Shown: positions 53,150-63,497, counted from the stretch's first letter. The stretch: DNA of 64,000 bases from Algoriphagus machipongonensis (GCF_000166275.1 NZ_CM001023.1:682001-746000); one strand, 5' to 3'. The notes: a model not told the origin generated them from the sequence alone. Numbers and translations are program-made.

Positions 53150-53662
53150 TTACTTTTTCATCACGGTTCCACACTTTTTGCAGGTCGTATTCTCTGGGTT
53201 GGACCAAAAACGATCCATGATAGGAGGAAGCTGATTTACAATATCTGTTACCTCTGCATATTCTTCATACAGCTTTTCACCGCAATTTTCACAGTGCCAA
53301 ATAAACCCATCCTTTTCTCCTGCATTTCTGTATCTCTCCACGACAAGTCCAATTGTATTGGCCGGTCTTCTTGGAGAATGAGGGACTTTTGGAGGCAATA
53401 GGAAAATCTCACCCTCGCGTATGTGAATATCAACAGGCTTACCGTCTTCGATGATTTTTAATACAATATCACCTTCAAGTTGGTAGAAAAACTCCTCTCC
53501 TTCATTGTAATGGTAATCCTTTCGAGAGTTGGGTCCTCCCACCACCATGATGATAAAATCCTCATTTTCTACATAGACTTGCTTATTGCCAACAGGGGGC
53601 TTCAGCAAATGCCTATTTTCATCAATCCAGTTTTTAAAGTTGAATGGTTTAGCGACTGCCAT
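53150..53662 (-). CDS. nbaC: 3-hydroxyanthranilate 3,4-dioxygenase
   Basis: 170 residues. A cupin Fe(II) enzyme that opens 3-hydroxyanthranilate to 2-amino-3-carboxymuconate semialdehyde, which cyclises to quinolinate. Metal site KDYHYNEGEEFFYQLEGD (His and Glu), then FLLPPKVPHSPRRP with the third ligand. The C-terminal rubredoxin-like Fe site has two CxxC pairs: CENCGEKL and CKKCGT. First gene of the presumed kynurenine operon; kynU and kmo lie downstream. Confidence 0.95.
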   Translation of the reverse strand: MAVAKPFNFKNWIDENRHLLKPPVGNKQVYVENEDFIIMVVGGPNSRKDYHYNEGEEFFYQLEGDIVLKIIEDGKPVDIHIREGEIFLLPPKVPHSPRRPANTIGLVVERYRNAGEKDGFIWHCENCGEKLYEEYAEVTDIVNQLPPIMDRFWSNPENTTCKKCGTVMKK

Positions 53663-53781
53663 GAATAATTATTTTTTAGTTAAAAAGGGACTTTGCTTTT
53701 TACTAGGGTATCTCATCTCAAGCTTAAAAGTATTAAAAAACATGCGCATTTTTGGCTTACTTTGTTCCAAAGCCCAAAAAC

Positions 53782-54771
53782 ATGCAAAATCCAATAATTG
53801 ACTTGCATTGCGATATGCTTTCCTATCTGGCAAAAGTACCCGCTGCAAGCCCATTTTCTAAAGATGATATTGCCTGCGCAATTCCCTTCCTTAAATCAGG
53901 AGAGGTTCGCATGCAAGTGATGGCTATCTACACGGATGTCAAAGAGGAATCTATGAATTTAGCTTTAAAACAAGCTACAATCTTTAGTCAGCTGCTTGAG
54001 AAACATACCATTGATCTGGAGCTGGTGACAAAGGCGTTTTTACAGAATTGGGAAAATCAATCTAAAATTGGAATCATCGCTTCAATAGAAAATGCTGCGG
54101 GTCTTGGCAATGAATCTGCCTCCATGAAGGAAGTTTATCAGCAGTTTGATGATATTTTAGAAAAGACGAAGGCTTTAGCCTATGTCTCATTGACTCATCA
54201 TACTGAAAATCGATTTGGAGGGGGAAACTATACCGAAGGAATAGGTCTCAAAGAAGATGGGAAAAGGGTTCTTGATTATATGCATGGAAAAAAAATCCCT
54301 ATTGACCTTTCTCATACTTCAGATTTACTTGCCGAAGGTATTTTCAATCATATTGATCAAGCAGGATTGGATGTGCCAATTATTGCCAGCCACTCCAATT
54401 TTAGATCCATTTGGAATCATAAAAGAAATCTAACCGATGAGTTTGCAAAGGAAATCTCGAAACGAGGAGGGATAATCGGTGTGAACTTTCTCCGTGCTTT
54501 CTTGGATAATGATCATCCAGAGAGGATTCTCGAGCACCTGTCGTATGGTTTTGAGCTTTGTGGAGATGATACCATCTGTTTTGGTGCAGATTTCTTTTAC
54601 ACCAAGGATTTTGGAGATCCTTCGAGAATTCCCTTTTATTTTCCAATGGTAGAAAACTCAAGTAAATACCCATCCTTATTAGAAGCTTTGTCAAGTGATT
54701 TGAATGAGCAACAGCAGAGCAATTTGGCTTATGGGAATGCACTCAATTTTTACAAAAAACTCTGGAGCTGA
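53782..54771 (+). CDS. Membrane dipeptidase, peptidase family M19
   Basis: 329 residues from the ATG at 53782; the TTG at 53752 is rejected. Metal ligands: PIIDLHCDML (HxD, about 4-13), SIENAAGLG (Glu), DLSHTSD and IASHSNFR (His). ICFGADFFYTKDFG closes the barrel site. M19 enzymes cut dipeptides, including D-amino-acid-containing ones. There is no signal peptide, so it is probably cytoplasmic. It is divergent from the kynurenine genes. The next gene starts two bases after its stop. Confidence 0.93.
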   Translation: MQNPIIDLHCDMLSYLAKVPAASPFSKDDIACAIPFLKSGEVRMQVMAIYTDVKEESMNLALKQATIFSQLLEKHTIDLELVTKAFLQNWENQSKIGIIASIENAAGLGNESASMKEVYQQFDDILEKTKALAYVSLTHHTENRFGGGNYTEGIGLKEDGKRVLDYMHGKKIPIDLSHTSDLLAEGIFNHIDQAGLDVPIIASHSNFRSIWNHKRNLTDEFAKEISKRGGIIGVNFLRAFLDNDHPERILEHLSYGFELCGDDTICFGADFFYTKDFGDPSRIPFYFPMVENSSKYPSLLEALSSDLNEQQQSNLAYGNALNFYKKLWS

Positions 54772-54772
54772 T

Positions 54773-55393
54773 ATGTCTTCCCATCATTTTGTCAAAGACC
54801 AACAAGAGCCTGCCGTTTTTATTCTAAAGGGTGAAGGCTTGAAATTAGAGCAGATTAGTCCATTGCTGGAGTGGGTACCAATGGTCTTGGTAGCTCAGGA
54901 AGCATTAGATCAAGTGCTCAGTTGGGGGATAAAAATTGATGTGATTTTAGCCACAGAGTCTTTTCAAAAAGAGAATATCCATTTATTGGAGGAACAGTAT
55001 CCAGTTAAATTTTTAACCGCAAAACCAGAAAATACACTTGAAGAAGGGATCCAGTTCCTTTTGGCTAGTAAGTATTTTGCGGTGCATCTGATTGGCTTTT
55101 CACATCAAGGCGCATTGACATTGGGAGAAAAAGTAAAGTTGATGGATTTGACCTTGATGGATGGAGATTGGAAATATTATCCCGTGAAGTCAGGAGTTTT
55201 TAAGAAATGGCTTCCAGAAAGTGATATCCACATTCATGGAAAAGAAGGGATGCCCATAGAAATTCAAAATGAAAATGGAACGTTGCTTTTGCCCATTACC
55301 TATGCCACTTTTATTGAGGTTCCTGAAGGGATAACAGAAATTAAAGGATCTGAGATTTTTTGGATTGGAGAGAAGGTCGGTTCATCCACTTAA
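54773..55393 (+). CDS. Thiamine pyrophosphokinase-like protein
   Basis: 206 residues from the ATG at 54773, two bases after the M19 stop. The layout resembles thiamine pyrophosphokinase: an N-terminal Rossmann-like half (PAVFILKGEGLKLEQ, VLSWGIKIDVILATES) and a C-terminal beta half. The usual GDxDS motif after the VIL strand is replaced by ATESF, so activity is doubtful. The assignment rests on overall pattern and could be wrong. Its 3' end overlaps the converging small membrane gene by 53 bp. Confidence 0.55.
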   Translation: MSSHHFVKDQQEPAVFILKGEGLKLEQISPLLEWVPMVLVAQEALDQVLSWGIKIDVILATESFQKENIHLLEEQYPVKFLTAKPENTLEEGIQFLLASKYFAVHLIGFSHQGALTLGEKVKLMDLTLMDGDWKYYPVKSGVFKKWLPESDIHIHGKEGMPIEIQNENGTLLLPITYATFIEVPEGITEIKGSEIFWIGEKVGSST

Positions 55394-55727
55394 AAAACAT
55401 GAGTGTGCCTGTAGCATAACAAAGCACATCCAGAGGGTCGGCAGTATAAGTTGTAGAAACCCTAGGCAATACCAATTCAAAAATAATTGAGAAATAGAGG
55501 AGGCCGATAAACAATTGTTTTTTAGTAAATACCAGTTCCATTTTTGATGGATGAATCCATCGCATTACTTGTAGACAAATTCCAAAAACGACAGGCATTG
55601 CCATCAGATCATCTCCATAGGAGTGGTAAAATGGAATAAATACCCCAAGAGATTTTTCAAAATACTGATTGAGCCAAAAAGCAAGGGAAGCAAAAATGAA
55701 TAAGGGATTTTTGAAAAGTTCTATCAT
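55341..55727 (-). CDS. Small membrane protein, unknown
   Basis: 128 residues from the ATG at 55727, which overlaps the stop of the preceding gene (ATGA); a longer start at 55751 is possible. Four hydrophobic helices; charged loop DPLDVLCYATGT. Segments IFASLAFWLNQYFEK and HSYGDDLMAMPVVFGICLQVMRWIHP recall a small Bacteroidota family sometimes labelled magnesium citrate transporter, without good evidence. The 3' end overlaps the converging TPK-like gene. Confidence 0.75.
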   Translation of the reverse strand: MIELFKNPLFIFASLAFWLNQYFEKSLGVFIPFYHSYGDDLMAMPVVFGICLQVMRWIHPSKMELVFTKKQLFIGLLYFSIIFELVLPRVSTTYTADPLDVLCYATGTLMFFKWMNRPSLQSKKSQIL

Positions 55728-56008
55728 CCTGGCAAAGCTGCTATTAGCCACATTAGAAAAGTCATAATGGTCATGAAAACCATATAAAATAGGTTTCCTG
55801 ATTTTTTGAAAAATTTTACAATACTGCTGTCATCTGGATGGACATAAAACATCCAGTTTTTCTCATTCTGCTCTTTCTCATTCGCTATCTTTTGTGCCCT
55901 ATCCAGTTCTACTTTGGACAAGGGCTCTCCGCAGTGTTCGCACTTGTCTTGAAAGTTATTACTCCATTCCGACCATTGGCCGCAATGAGGGCATTTCTTC
56001 TGACTCAT
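55724..56008 (-). CDS. Zinc-ribbon membrane protein, unknown
   Basis: 94 residues. The N-terminal zinc ribbon CPHCGQW...CEHCGEP (two CxxC pairs, about 6-26) is followed by a charged helix (about 30-50) and one C-terminal membrane helix (about 72-91, LFYMVFMTIMTFLMWLIAALPG). The ribbon end would face the cytoplasm. Coupled by a 4-bp overlap to the next small membrane gene and 17 bp from prmC. No named family. Confidence 0.8.
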   Translation of the reverse strand: MSQKKCPHCGQWSEWSNNFQDKCEHCGEPLSKVELDRAQKIANEKEQNEKNWMFYVHPDDSSIVKFFKKSGNLFYMVFMTIMTFLMWLIAALPG

Positions 56009-56025
56009 GATTCAATTGGTTTTTT

Positions 56026-56859
56026 TCAAGTATTTGCCGCCACCATTCGGTCTTTGCCATTCAGGTCCTGTACCAAGTCAATATTTTTGTAGCCTAAACT
56101 TTCTAAAAGCTTGACTGTCTGAGGACCAAAATTATTATGGATTTCATAGTATAATTTTCCTCCGGGTTTCAATAATTTCAGTGCCTTTTCTGCAATCACC
56201 CTATAAAATAAGAGAGGATCATGATCAGGAACAAAAAGTGCTAACCCGGGCTCGAAATCCCTAACATTACTATGCAATTCATCCCATTCTGCTTCCGGCA
56301 CATAGGGAGGATTGCTCACAACAATATCCAATTCAGATAAGGCTGGAGTATCTTTCAATATATCTAAATGGAAAAACGTAACCTGAGCCCCCAAGTGTTC
56401 GGCATTTTCTTCAGCAACTTCCAATGCCTCTTCGGAAACATCCGCTGTATAAATTTCAGGCTTATTCAGCTCCAAAGCCAAGCTGATCGGGATACAGCCA
56501 GAACCGGTACCGATATCTAAGACTTTTAGACCAGCACTTGGATTTTGTTTGATGATCATATGGACCAACTCTTCCGTTTCATTTCTTGGGATTAATACTG
56601 ATTCATCCACAAAAAAATCCCTGCCATAAAAAGGAGCCTTGCCAATGATGTACTGTACGGGTTCACCAGACTTGAGTCGCTGCAAATCTTCAAACAAGTC
56701 TTCCGATAAGCTGTCTTCTTTTACTTCATTCAGTCCATCAACTTTTCTCAAGCCTAAATGGTATTCCAGCAACCATTGAATTAGGTTGTTTGCTTCTTCC
56801 GGTGAATATAAGGTGAGCTCATTCGCCCATTGTTTTACTAGTTCGTTGTAATTGCTCAT
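56026..56859 (-). CDS. prmC: Peptide chain release factor N5-glutamine methyltransferase
   Basis: 277 residues from the ATG at 56859; the frame runs to 56931 but the extra 24 residues do not resemble PrmC. It methylates the GGQ glutamine of release factors. N-terminal helical domain, then VLDIGTGSGCIPISLAL (SAM), DVSEEALEVAEENA and VVSNPPYVPEAEW (catalytic NPPY). TACCTTTG promoter element lies 28 bases ahead. First gene of a minus-strand group with the two small membrane genes. Confidence 0.94.
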   Translation of the reverse strand: MSNYNELVKQWANELTLYSPEEANNLIQWLLEYHLGLRKVDGLNEVKEDSLSEDLFEDLQRLKSGEPVQYIIGKAPFYGRDFFVDESVLIPRNETEELVHMIIKQNPSAGLKVLDIGTGSGCIPISLALELNKPEIYTADVSEEALEVAEENAEHLGAQVTFFHLDILKDTPALSELDIVVSNPPYVPEAEWDELHSNVRDFEPGLALFVPDHDPLLFYRVIAEKALKLLKPGGKLYYEIHNNFGPQTVKLLESLGYKNIDLVQDLNGKDRMVAANT

Positions 56860-56886
56860 GCTGATGCGAATGCCCTTAGTTTGCAG

Positions 56887-56894
56887 CAAAGGTA
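56887..56894 (-). promoter_or_regulatory. -7 element TACCTTTG of prmC
   Basis: Minus-strand TACCTTTG 28 bases ahead of the chosen ATG. It lies inside the longer open frame, which supports the shorter protein. Confidence 0.5.
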
Positions 56895-57010
56895 GCAAAC
56901 CCCGATCATGATTTCTGAAAATTTTGACCAAAAATGATTGAGAGTTAACTCTTATTGCCTTACAATCAATTCATTTTAAAAACTGATTCTGAGAGAACAG
57001 AAAGAAAACC

Positions 57011-57018
57011 TACCTTTG
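57011..57018 (+). promoter_or_regulatory. -7 element TACCTTTG of the RsmB-type gene
   Basis: TACCTTTG 18 bases ahead of the ATG at 57036, past the earlier TTG start at 56955. Confidence 0.5.
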
Positions 57019-57035
57019 TGAAGAATTTCTTTCTC

Positions 57036-58223
57036 ATGAAGCTACATAACAATACCATCCGCGGGGTTCATTCTGCACTCGCTGCCATATTCGAAGAAGG
57101 TCAATACGCAGATAAAGTGATCGAAAGGACACTTAAATCTAATCCTAAATGGGGATCCAGAGACCGTTCATTCATCGCAGAAACTACCTACGAGATGGTC
57201 CGATGGTGGAGGCTGATTAATTATCTCAGCCCATCAAATAATCCATATGATCTTTTCGGAACCTATTGGTTGATGCAGGGGCATAGTTTACCACCTTGGG
57301 AAGAGTTTGAAAAAATAAATCCAGACAAGTTAAAAGATCGATACGAGAAGTTGGAAGACCCCGCTTTGATAGAGTCAATTCCAGACTGGCTTCAGGAATT
57401 AGGTGAAAAAGAGTTGGGAGACCTTTGGGAAGCTGAGATCCATAGCCTTAATCAGGAAGCGGAAGTAGTACTTCGAGTAAATACCCTGAAGGCGACCAGA
57501 GAAAGGCTTAAGAATTTATTAGCTGAGGATAATATCAGTACCCATATCATCAAAGGCTATAAAGACGCCTTGATTTTGGATGAGCGACAAAATGTATTTA
57601 GGCATCCTTCATTTAAACAGGGGATGTTTGAGGTACAGGATGGATCTTCTCAGCTAGTTGCGGAGTCTTTGGCTGTAGAGCCAGGAATGCGAGTTATCGA
57701 TGCCTGTGCAGGAGCTGGAGGAAAATCTTTGCATTTAGCTGCACTGATGGAAAATAAAGGGAAAGTTCTTTCGATGGATGTGGAAGAATGGAAACTACAA
57801 CAAACCAAGCTAAGAGCCAGAAGAGATGGAGTATCAATTATTGAGAGAAAGGTCATAGAAAACTCTAAAACGATTAAGAGACTGAAAGAGTCAGCAGATC
57901 GTTTGTTGCTGGATGTGCCTTGCTCAGGGTTAGGGGTTTTGAAAAGGAACCCAGATACCAAATGGAAATTGAATCCAGAATCCATCGAAAAGGTAAAACA
58001 AACTCAACAGGAGATTCTCCAAAATTACCCATCCATGTTAAAGCCTGGAGGCCAAATGGTTTATGCAACATGTAGCATTTTGCCTTCGGAGAATCAGGAG
58101 CAAGTACAAAAGTTTCTAGCTTCAGAAGCTGGGAAAAACTTCGAATTGATAGAAGATCAAAAAGTGCTTTCTCACGAGAGTGGCTTTGATGGATTCTACA
58201 TTGCGAGACTCTTGAAAAAATAG
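57036..58223 (+). CDS. RsmB/NOP family rRNA (cytosine-C5) methyltransferase
   Basis: 395 residues from the ATG at 57036, just after a promoter element. N-terminal NusB-like helical part (about 1-115), then the NOP2/Sun domain: DACAGAGGKSLHLAALM (SAM), LLDVPCSGLGVLKRNPDTKW with the PC cysteine, and YATCSILPSENQEQV with the TC cysteine. Both catalytic cysteines are present. It probably methylates 16S rRNA (RsmB-like, C967) but could be another m5C site. Confidence 0.93.
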   Translation: MKLHNNTIRGVHSALAAIFEEGQYADKVIERTLKSNPKWGSRDRSFIAETTYEMVRWWRLINYLSPSNNPYDLFGTYWLMQGHSLPPWEEFEKINPDKLKDRYEKLEDPALIESIPDWLQELGEKELGDLWEAEIHSLNQEAEVVLRVNTLKATRERLKNLLAEDNISTHIIKGYKDALILDERQNVFRHPSFKQGMFEVQDGSSQLVAESLAVEPGMRVIDACAGAGGKSLHLAALMENKGKVLSMDVEEWKLQQTKLRARRDGVSIIERKVIENSKTIKRLKESADRLLLDVPCSGLGVLKRNPDTKWKLNPESIEKVKQTQQEILQNYPSMLKPGGQMVYATCSILPSENQEQVQKFLASEAGKNFELIEDQKVLSHESGFDGFYIARLLKK

Positions 58224-58288
58224 TTATTAGAGATATATCTCTCAAAATCAAAAAGTTATTTCTAACTTCATAGCTTAATTTTTATTCT

Positions 58289-58741
58289 ATGAAGTTGGAA
58301 TTAATTTTTACTATAGTCAATACCATAGCCTTCCTCTGCTGGGTTTTTCTATTTGCTTTATACCAAAAGCGATGGGTTTACCAGTTACTTTTTAGCATCA
58401 CATTTGTGATTTTAGGAATCGCCTATTTATTCTTTATCATTCGTGGGATGGGAGCTGGCACAGGAGGAAACTTCGATTCTTTGGCGCACGTCCGATTGCT
58501 GTTTGAAAGCGATGAAGCCTTATTGGCAGGATGGATTCATTACTTGGTTTTTGACCTTTTTGTGGGAATGTGGATCTCTCATAATGCCGATCAGCGAAAA
58601 ATCAACCGTTGGATTCTTTTTCCATGCCTTGTTTTGACATTTATGGCTGGGCCCGCAGGGCTTTTATTGTATATAATTATCCGGGTGGTACACTCGAAAA
58701 AATGGATTCAGGAACCATTTTCCAATCGGTTTACCTCTTGA
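58289..58741 (+). CDS. ABA4-like family membrane protein
   Basis: 150 residues, four hydrophobic helices. The section LLAGWIHYLVFDLFVGMWI then PCLVLTFMAGPAGLLLYIIIR (about 79-135) matches the ABA4-like (DUF4281) signature of a plant carotenoid enzyme family involved in neoxanthin formation. In bacteria the role is unknown; carotenoid work is possible, since a CrtD-like gene is in this window. Lies 65 bp after the rRNA methyltransferase gene. Confidence 0.82.
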   Translation: MKLELIFTIVNTIAFLCWVFLFALYQKRWVYQLLFSITFVILGIAYLFFIIRGMGAGTGGNFDSLAHVRLLFESDEALLAGWIHYLVFDLFVGMWISHNADQRKINRWILFPCLVLTFMAGPAGLLLYIIIRVVHSKKWIQEPFSNRFTS

Positions 58742-58832
58742 TTTATAGAAGATTCTTTAAGTTTTGACAAAAATTATTGCCTGATTCGATATTAATTTTG
58801 TCAATGATTAGTTTCATAATGATTTTTGTTTG

Positions 58833-58840
58833 TAATTTTG
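58833..58840 (+). promoter_or_regulatory. -7 element TAATTTTG of guaB
   Basis: TAATTTTG fits TAnnTTTG, 36 bases ahead of the guaB ATG. No TTG at the usual distance. Confidence 0.45.
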
Positions 58841-58852
58841 ACGGGCAAATAG

Positions 58853-60355
<1,503 letters not shown>

Positions 60356-60375
60356 TCCCAAAGAATTTTAAGTAT

Positions 60376-60406
60376 AAAAAAATCCGGCCTTCAAGCCGGA
60401 TTTTTT
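60376..60406. terminator. Bidirectional terminator between guaB and the GNAT gene
   Basis: AATCCGGC / GCCGGATT stem extended by A/T pairs, CTTCAA loop, T6 run. Confidence 0.9.
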
Positions 60407-60455
60407 GTTTATGAATACCGATCCTTAAAATTCTGAGATCGTTTTTCTTCTTCAA

Positions 60456-60929
60456 TTAGGTAAGATCTTTGATTTCATAATCCTGAAGGTGAACATTGTA
60501 CCAGCCACCTTCGAGCGTAGCGCCATACTTTTTGTAAAAATTGATTGCTGGCTCGTTCCAGTCCAATACTTGCCACATCATTCCAGTACAACCATCTTCT
60601 ATGGTTTTAGCCATCACTCGGTCAAACAATAATTTTCCTGCGCCATTCCCTCTTTCTGATTCCGTCACAACCAAATCCTCCAAATACAATCTCTTACCTT
60701 TCCAAGTACTGTAACGATAATAATAAACTGCAATCCCTATGATTTCATTAGTCTCATCTTTTTCGCAAACAAACATTCCATAAACAGGATTTGGACCAAA
60801 ACCATCCTTTTTCATCATTTCTACCGTATTGATGACTTCCTCTGGAGCTTTCTCATAAAGTGCCAATTCATGGATTAACTCAAGTGCTCTCGGTAGATCC
60901 TCCTCGCGGCAATTTCTTATTGAGTACAT
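60456..60929 (-). CDS. GNAT family N-acetyltransferase (SAT1-like)
   Basis: 157 residues. GNAT fold: YSIRNCREEDLPRALELI start, YLEDLVVTESERGNGAGKLLFDRV (acetyl-CoA site, R/Q-x-x-G-x-G/A variant GNGAGK) and WQVLDWNEPAINFYKKYGA, the signature of the diamine/thialysine acetyltransferase (SAT1/SAT2) group. The substrate may be a polyamine or thialysine. Divergent from coaX. Confidence 0.92.
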   Translation of the reverse strand: MYSIRNCREEDLPRALELIHELALYEKAPEEVINTVEMMKKDGFGPNPVYGMFVCEKDETNEIIGIAVYYYRYSTWKGKRLYLEDLVVTESERGNGAGKLLFDRVMAKTIEDGCTGMMWQVLDWNEPAINFYKKYGATLEGGWYNVHLQDYEIKDLT

Positions 60930-61004
60930 TACTATGTTGTTTAAGGTAAATTAATTTGCTTTTTCCTCCAATGAAGGGCTAAATTTAATCAAATCCAATA
61001 AACA

Positions 61005-61775
61005 ATGTTTTTAGCCATCGACGCCGGTAATTCCAATGTGGTTTTTGCACTTTTTGACCAAGAGAATGAAACTTGGACAAATCATTTTAGGGTGGAAACC
61101 AAAGGGAGTAAACTTACTTCACAATTGAGTAAGAAAGTCCCACTATACTTTTTGGAACACGATATTTCTCCTTCCGAAATCAGTGAAATTGGTTTTAGCT
61201 CGGTAGTGCCTGAAGTGAATCCTGTCATTCAGCAGTTTTGCAAAAACTTTTTTGGTATTTCACCTTATCAAATTAGCCCAAAAAGTTATAAGAAGCTTCC
61301 AGTGTCTTCTTTACGACCTAATGAAATAGGCACTGATCTCATGTGCAATGTCATGGCAGCCTATGATAGATATCAAAAGGCAATACTGGTTGTGGATTTT
61401 GGGACGGCTTTAACTTTTACAGTGGTGGATCAGGAGGGTAAAATCCTTGGGGTCAATATCGTTCCAGGATTGAGAACAGCAATCAATTCCCTGTTTCACA
61501 ATACCTCCAAGCTGCCCAATGTAGCGTTGAAAATGCCAGATTCAGCTTTGGGTCAAGATACGATCCATGCCATTCAGGCAGGTATTTTATACGGCTACAC
61601 AGGTTTGGTGAGAGGGATGATAGAAAGTATAGAAAAGGAGACCAAATATAGCTATCAGATCATTGCCACTGGTGGCCTTTCTTCGGTTTTAACTCCCTTG
61701 GCAGAGGTGTTTGACGAAATTGATTTGAATTTGACCTTGGAAGGTTTGAGGTTAATTACCAAAGCAAACACCTAA
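61005..61775 (+). CDS. coaX: Type III pantothenate kinase
   Basis: 256 residues. ASKHA-fold kinase for the first step of CoA synthesis. Motifs: LAIDAGNSNVVFALFD (phosphate 1), GTDLMCNVMAAYDRY, VVDFGTALTFTVVD (phosphate 2) and IIATGGLSSVLTPL. CoaX needs a monovalent cation and resists CoA feedback. The stop overlaps the converging M23 gene by 4 bp. Confidence 0.96.
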   Translation: MFLAIDAGNSNVVFALFDQENETWTNHFRVETKGSKLTSQLSKKVPLYFLEHDISPSEISEIGFSSVVPEVNPVIQQFCKNFFGISPYQISPKSYKKLPVSSLRPNEIGTDLMCNVMAAYDRYQKAILVVDFGTALTFTVVDQEGKILGVNIVPGLRTAINSLFHNTSKLPNVALKMPDSALGQDTIHAIQAGILYGYTGLVRGMIESIEKETKYSYQIIATGGLSSVLTPLAEVFDEIDLNLTLEGLRLITKANT

Positions 61776-62440
61776 ATCAGAGGACATTGGATGATCCTAT
61801 TTGGGTCCGGGCAGATCGCTCGATATTTCTCAATTTCTTTTTGTGAACATACGCCCGGGAAGTCCCCTTTTTTGCCAAGCATGTCTCGCATTAACTGAAA
61901 GTGGAGGTGTGGAGGCCAGTCTCCATTTTCTGGATAAGGGCCTATATGACAAAGTAGTTCTCCGGCCTGTACAGCTTTTCCAACTTGAAGATTATCTAAA
62001 TCGCTTTTTAACAAGTGACCGTATAGCGAATAAAAATGTTCTCCTGCAATGGAATGCTCCAAGATGATGGTTGCTCCGTAATCACCGAAGCCAGCATTAT
62101 CTTGAAAAGAGTGAATCTTACCTTCTAAAGGCACAAAAACTGGAGTTCCTGATTCCGTCCAAACATCTACTCCTAAATGGATATTTCTGAAATCAGCTTC
62201 TTTCGTGGCAAAAACTTCCGATCTTCTGTATATCGCCCGATGCTCAAAATATCCCCCAACACCATATTTCTTTCCTTGGTCCTTAAGCTGATGGAAGACA
62301 TACCTATTAAAAGCATTTGTGTTTGATAAATCTACGATTGCTAAATCAGCGTTAGCTGGACTAAAGTCCAACTTCATCGTGTTTTTTTCAGTCAGAGCCT
62401 CTCCCATCAAAGGGTAGAAGTCAATTCCATTCCAATTCAT
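61772..62440 (-). CDS. M23 family peptidoglycan endopeptidase
   Basis: 222 residues. The M23 domain has RNIHLGVDVWTESGTPVFVPLEGKIH (His and Asp ligands, about 101-126) and PPHLHFQLM (HxH). No signal peptide is visible, which is unusual for a wall enzyme; the start at 62440 may be too late or it is exported another way. Convergent with coaX by a 4-bp overlap. Divergent from the PLP gene. Confidence 0.87.
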   Translation of the reverse strand: MNWNGIDFYPLMGEALTEKNTMKLDFSPANADLAIVDLSNTNAFNRYVFHQLKDQGKKYGVGGYFEHRAIYRRSEVFATKEADFRNIHLGVDVWTESGTPVFVPLEGKIHSFQDNAGFGDYGATIILEHSIAGEHFYSLYGHLLKSDLDNLQVGKAVQAGELLCHIGPYPENGDWPPHLHFQLMRDMLGKKGDFPGVCSQKEIEKYRAICPDPNRIIQCPLI

Positions 62441-62546
62441 TTCTCAAGATAAAAAATGAATTTTTCTATGCTAGTACCTTCCATAAACTTGGAATAAATT
62501 TCAATCTAATTATTCCTAATTCTAGCCAAATGTCTAATTTCATTTT

Positions 62547-63497
62547 ATGAATCCTAACTTCCCCTCATTAGCTGGAATCAAGGCAGCACACCGGCGCATT
62601 CAACCTTTTATTCATAGAACTCCCATCCTTTCTTCAGAGGCAATCAATGAGATTGCTGGATGTGAAATAGTTTTTAAATGTGAGAATTTTCAAAAAGTGG
62701 GAGCATTTAAAGCAAGAGGGGCAGCAAATGCGGTGATGAAGCTTAATGAAGAGCAAAAGAGAAAGGGAGTGGCTACACACAGTTCGGGGAATCATGCAGC
62801 TGCATTGGCGAGAGCGGCAGGTGTTGCAGGAATCCCTGCCTATATCGTCATGCCATCCAATGCTCCTGAAATAAAAAAGAAAGCAGTCAAAGGATATGGT
62901 GGAGAAATCATAGAATGTGAACCCAATCTAATGGCTCGAGAAACTACTTTGGAGTCAGTGGTGGCTAGGACAGGGGCTACTTTTATCCCACCTTATGATT
63001 TTATGGATGTGATCGAAGGGCAAGCCACTTGTGCTTTGGAGTTCCTGGAAGATGAAGAGGGAATCGAACTATTGATGGCCCCTGTCGGTGGTGGTGGGCT
63101 TTTAGGTGGAACGGCTTTGACGGCCTATTACATGTCGCCTGAAGTAGAGGTTATTGCTGGAGAGCCTACGGGAGCAGATGACGCATATCAGTCCTTTCAA
63201 GCAGGAAAAATCATCCCTCAGTCCGGGCCCAACACCATTGCTGATGGTTTATTGACTTCTTTGGGTGAATTGAATTTCGAGTTGATTCAAAAGTATGTTT
63301 CAGATATCCTATTGGCAACGGACCCTCAAATTATAGAAGCAATGCGACTTATTTATGAGCGAATGAAGATTGTCATCGAGCCTTCCTGCGCGGTACCGCT
63401 GGCCGCACTTTTGGCCAATAAAGATCGATTTAATGGAAAAAAAGTAGGGATAATTCTTTCAGGAGGAAATGTAGATTTAGGGAAACTTCCTTTTTAA
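62547..63497 (+). CDS. PLP-dependent threonine/serine dehydratase-like enzyme
   Basis: 316 residues, fold-type II. Schiff-base Lys in ENFQKVGAFKARGA (about 49-62), ATHSSGNHAAALARAA (phosphate/carboxylate loop), PVGGGGLLGGTAL (PLP phosphate) and ILSGGNVDLGKLPF at the C-terminus. This is the family of serine racemase and catabolic threonine dehydratase, without an ACT domain, so it is not the biosynthetic IlvA. Either activity is possible. Confidence 0.92.
   Translation: MNPNFPSLAGIKAAHRRIQPFIHRTPILSSEAINEIAGCEIVFKCENFQKVGAFKARGAANAVMKLNEEQKRKGVATHSSGNHAAALARAAGVAGIPAYIVMPSNAPEIKKKAVKGYGGEIIECEPNLMARETTLESVVARTGATFIPPYDFMDVIEGQATCALEFLEDEEGIELLMAPVGGGGLLGGTALTAYYMSPEVEVIAGEPTGADDAYQSFQAGKIIPQSGPNTIADGLLTSLGELNFELIQKYVSDILLATDPQIIEAMRLIYERMKIVIEPSCAVPLAALLANKDRFNGKKVGIILSGGNVDLGKLPF

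Noticed and set aside
61772..61775. 4-bp overlap of coaX and the M23 gene as translational coupling
   Set aside because: The genes converge (3' ends overlap), so this is only tail-to-tail overlap.
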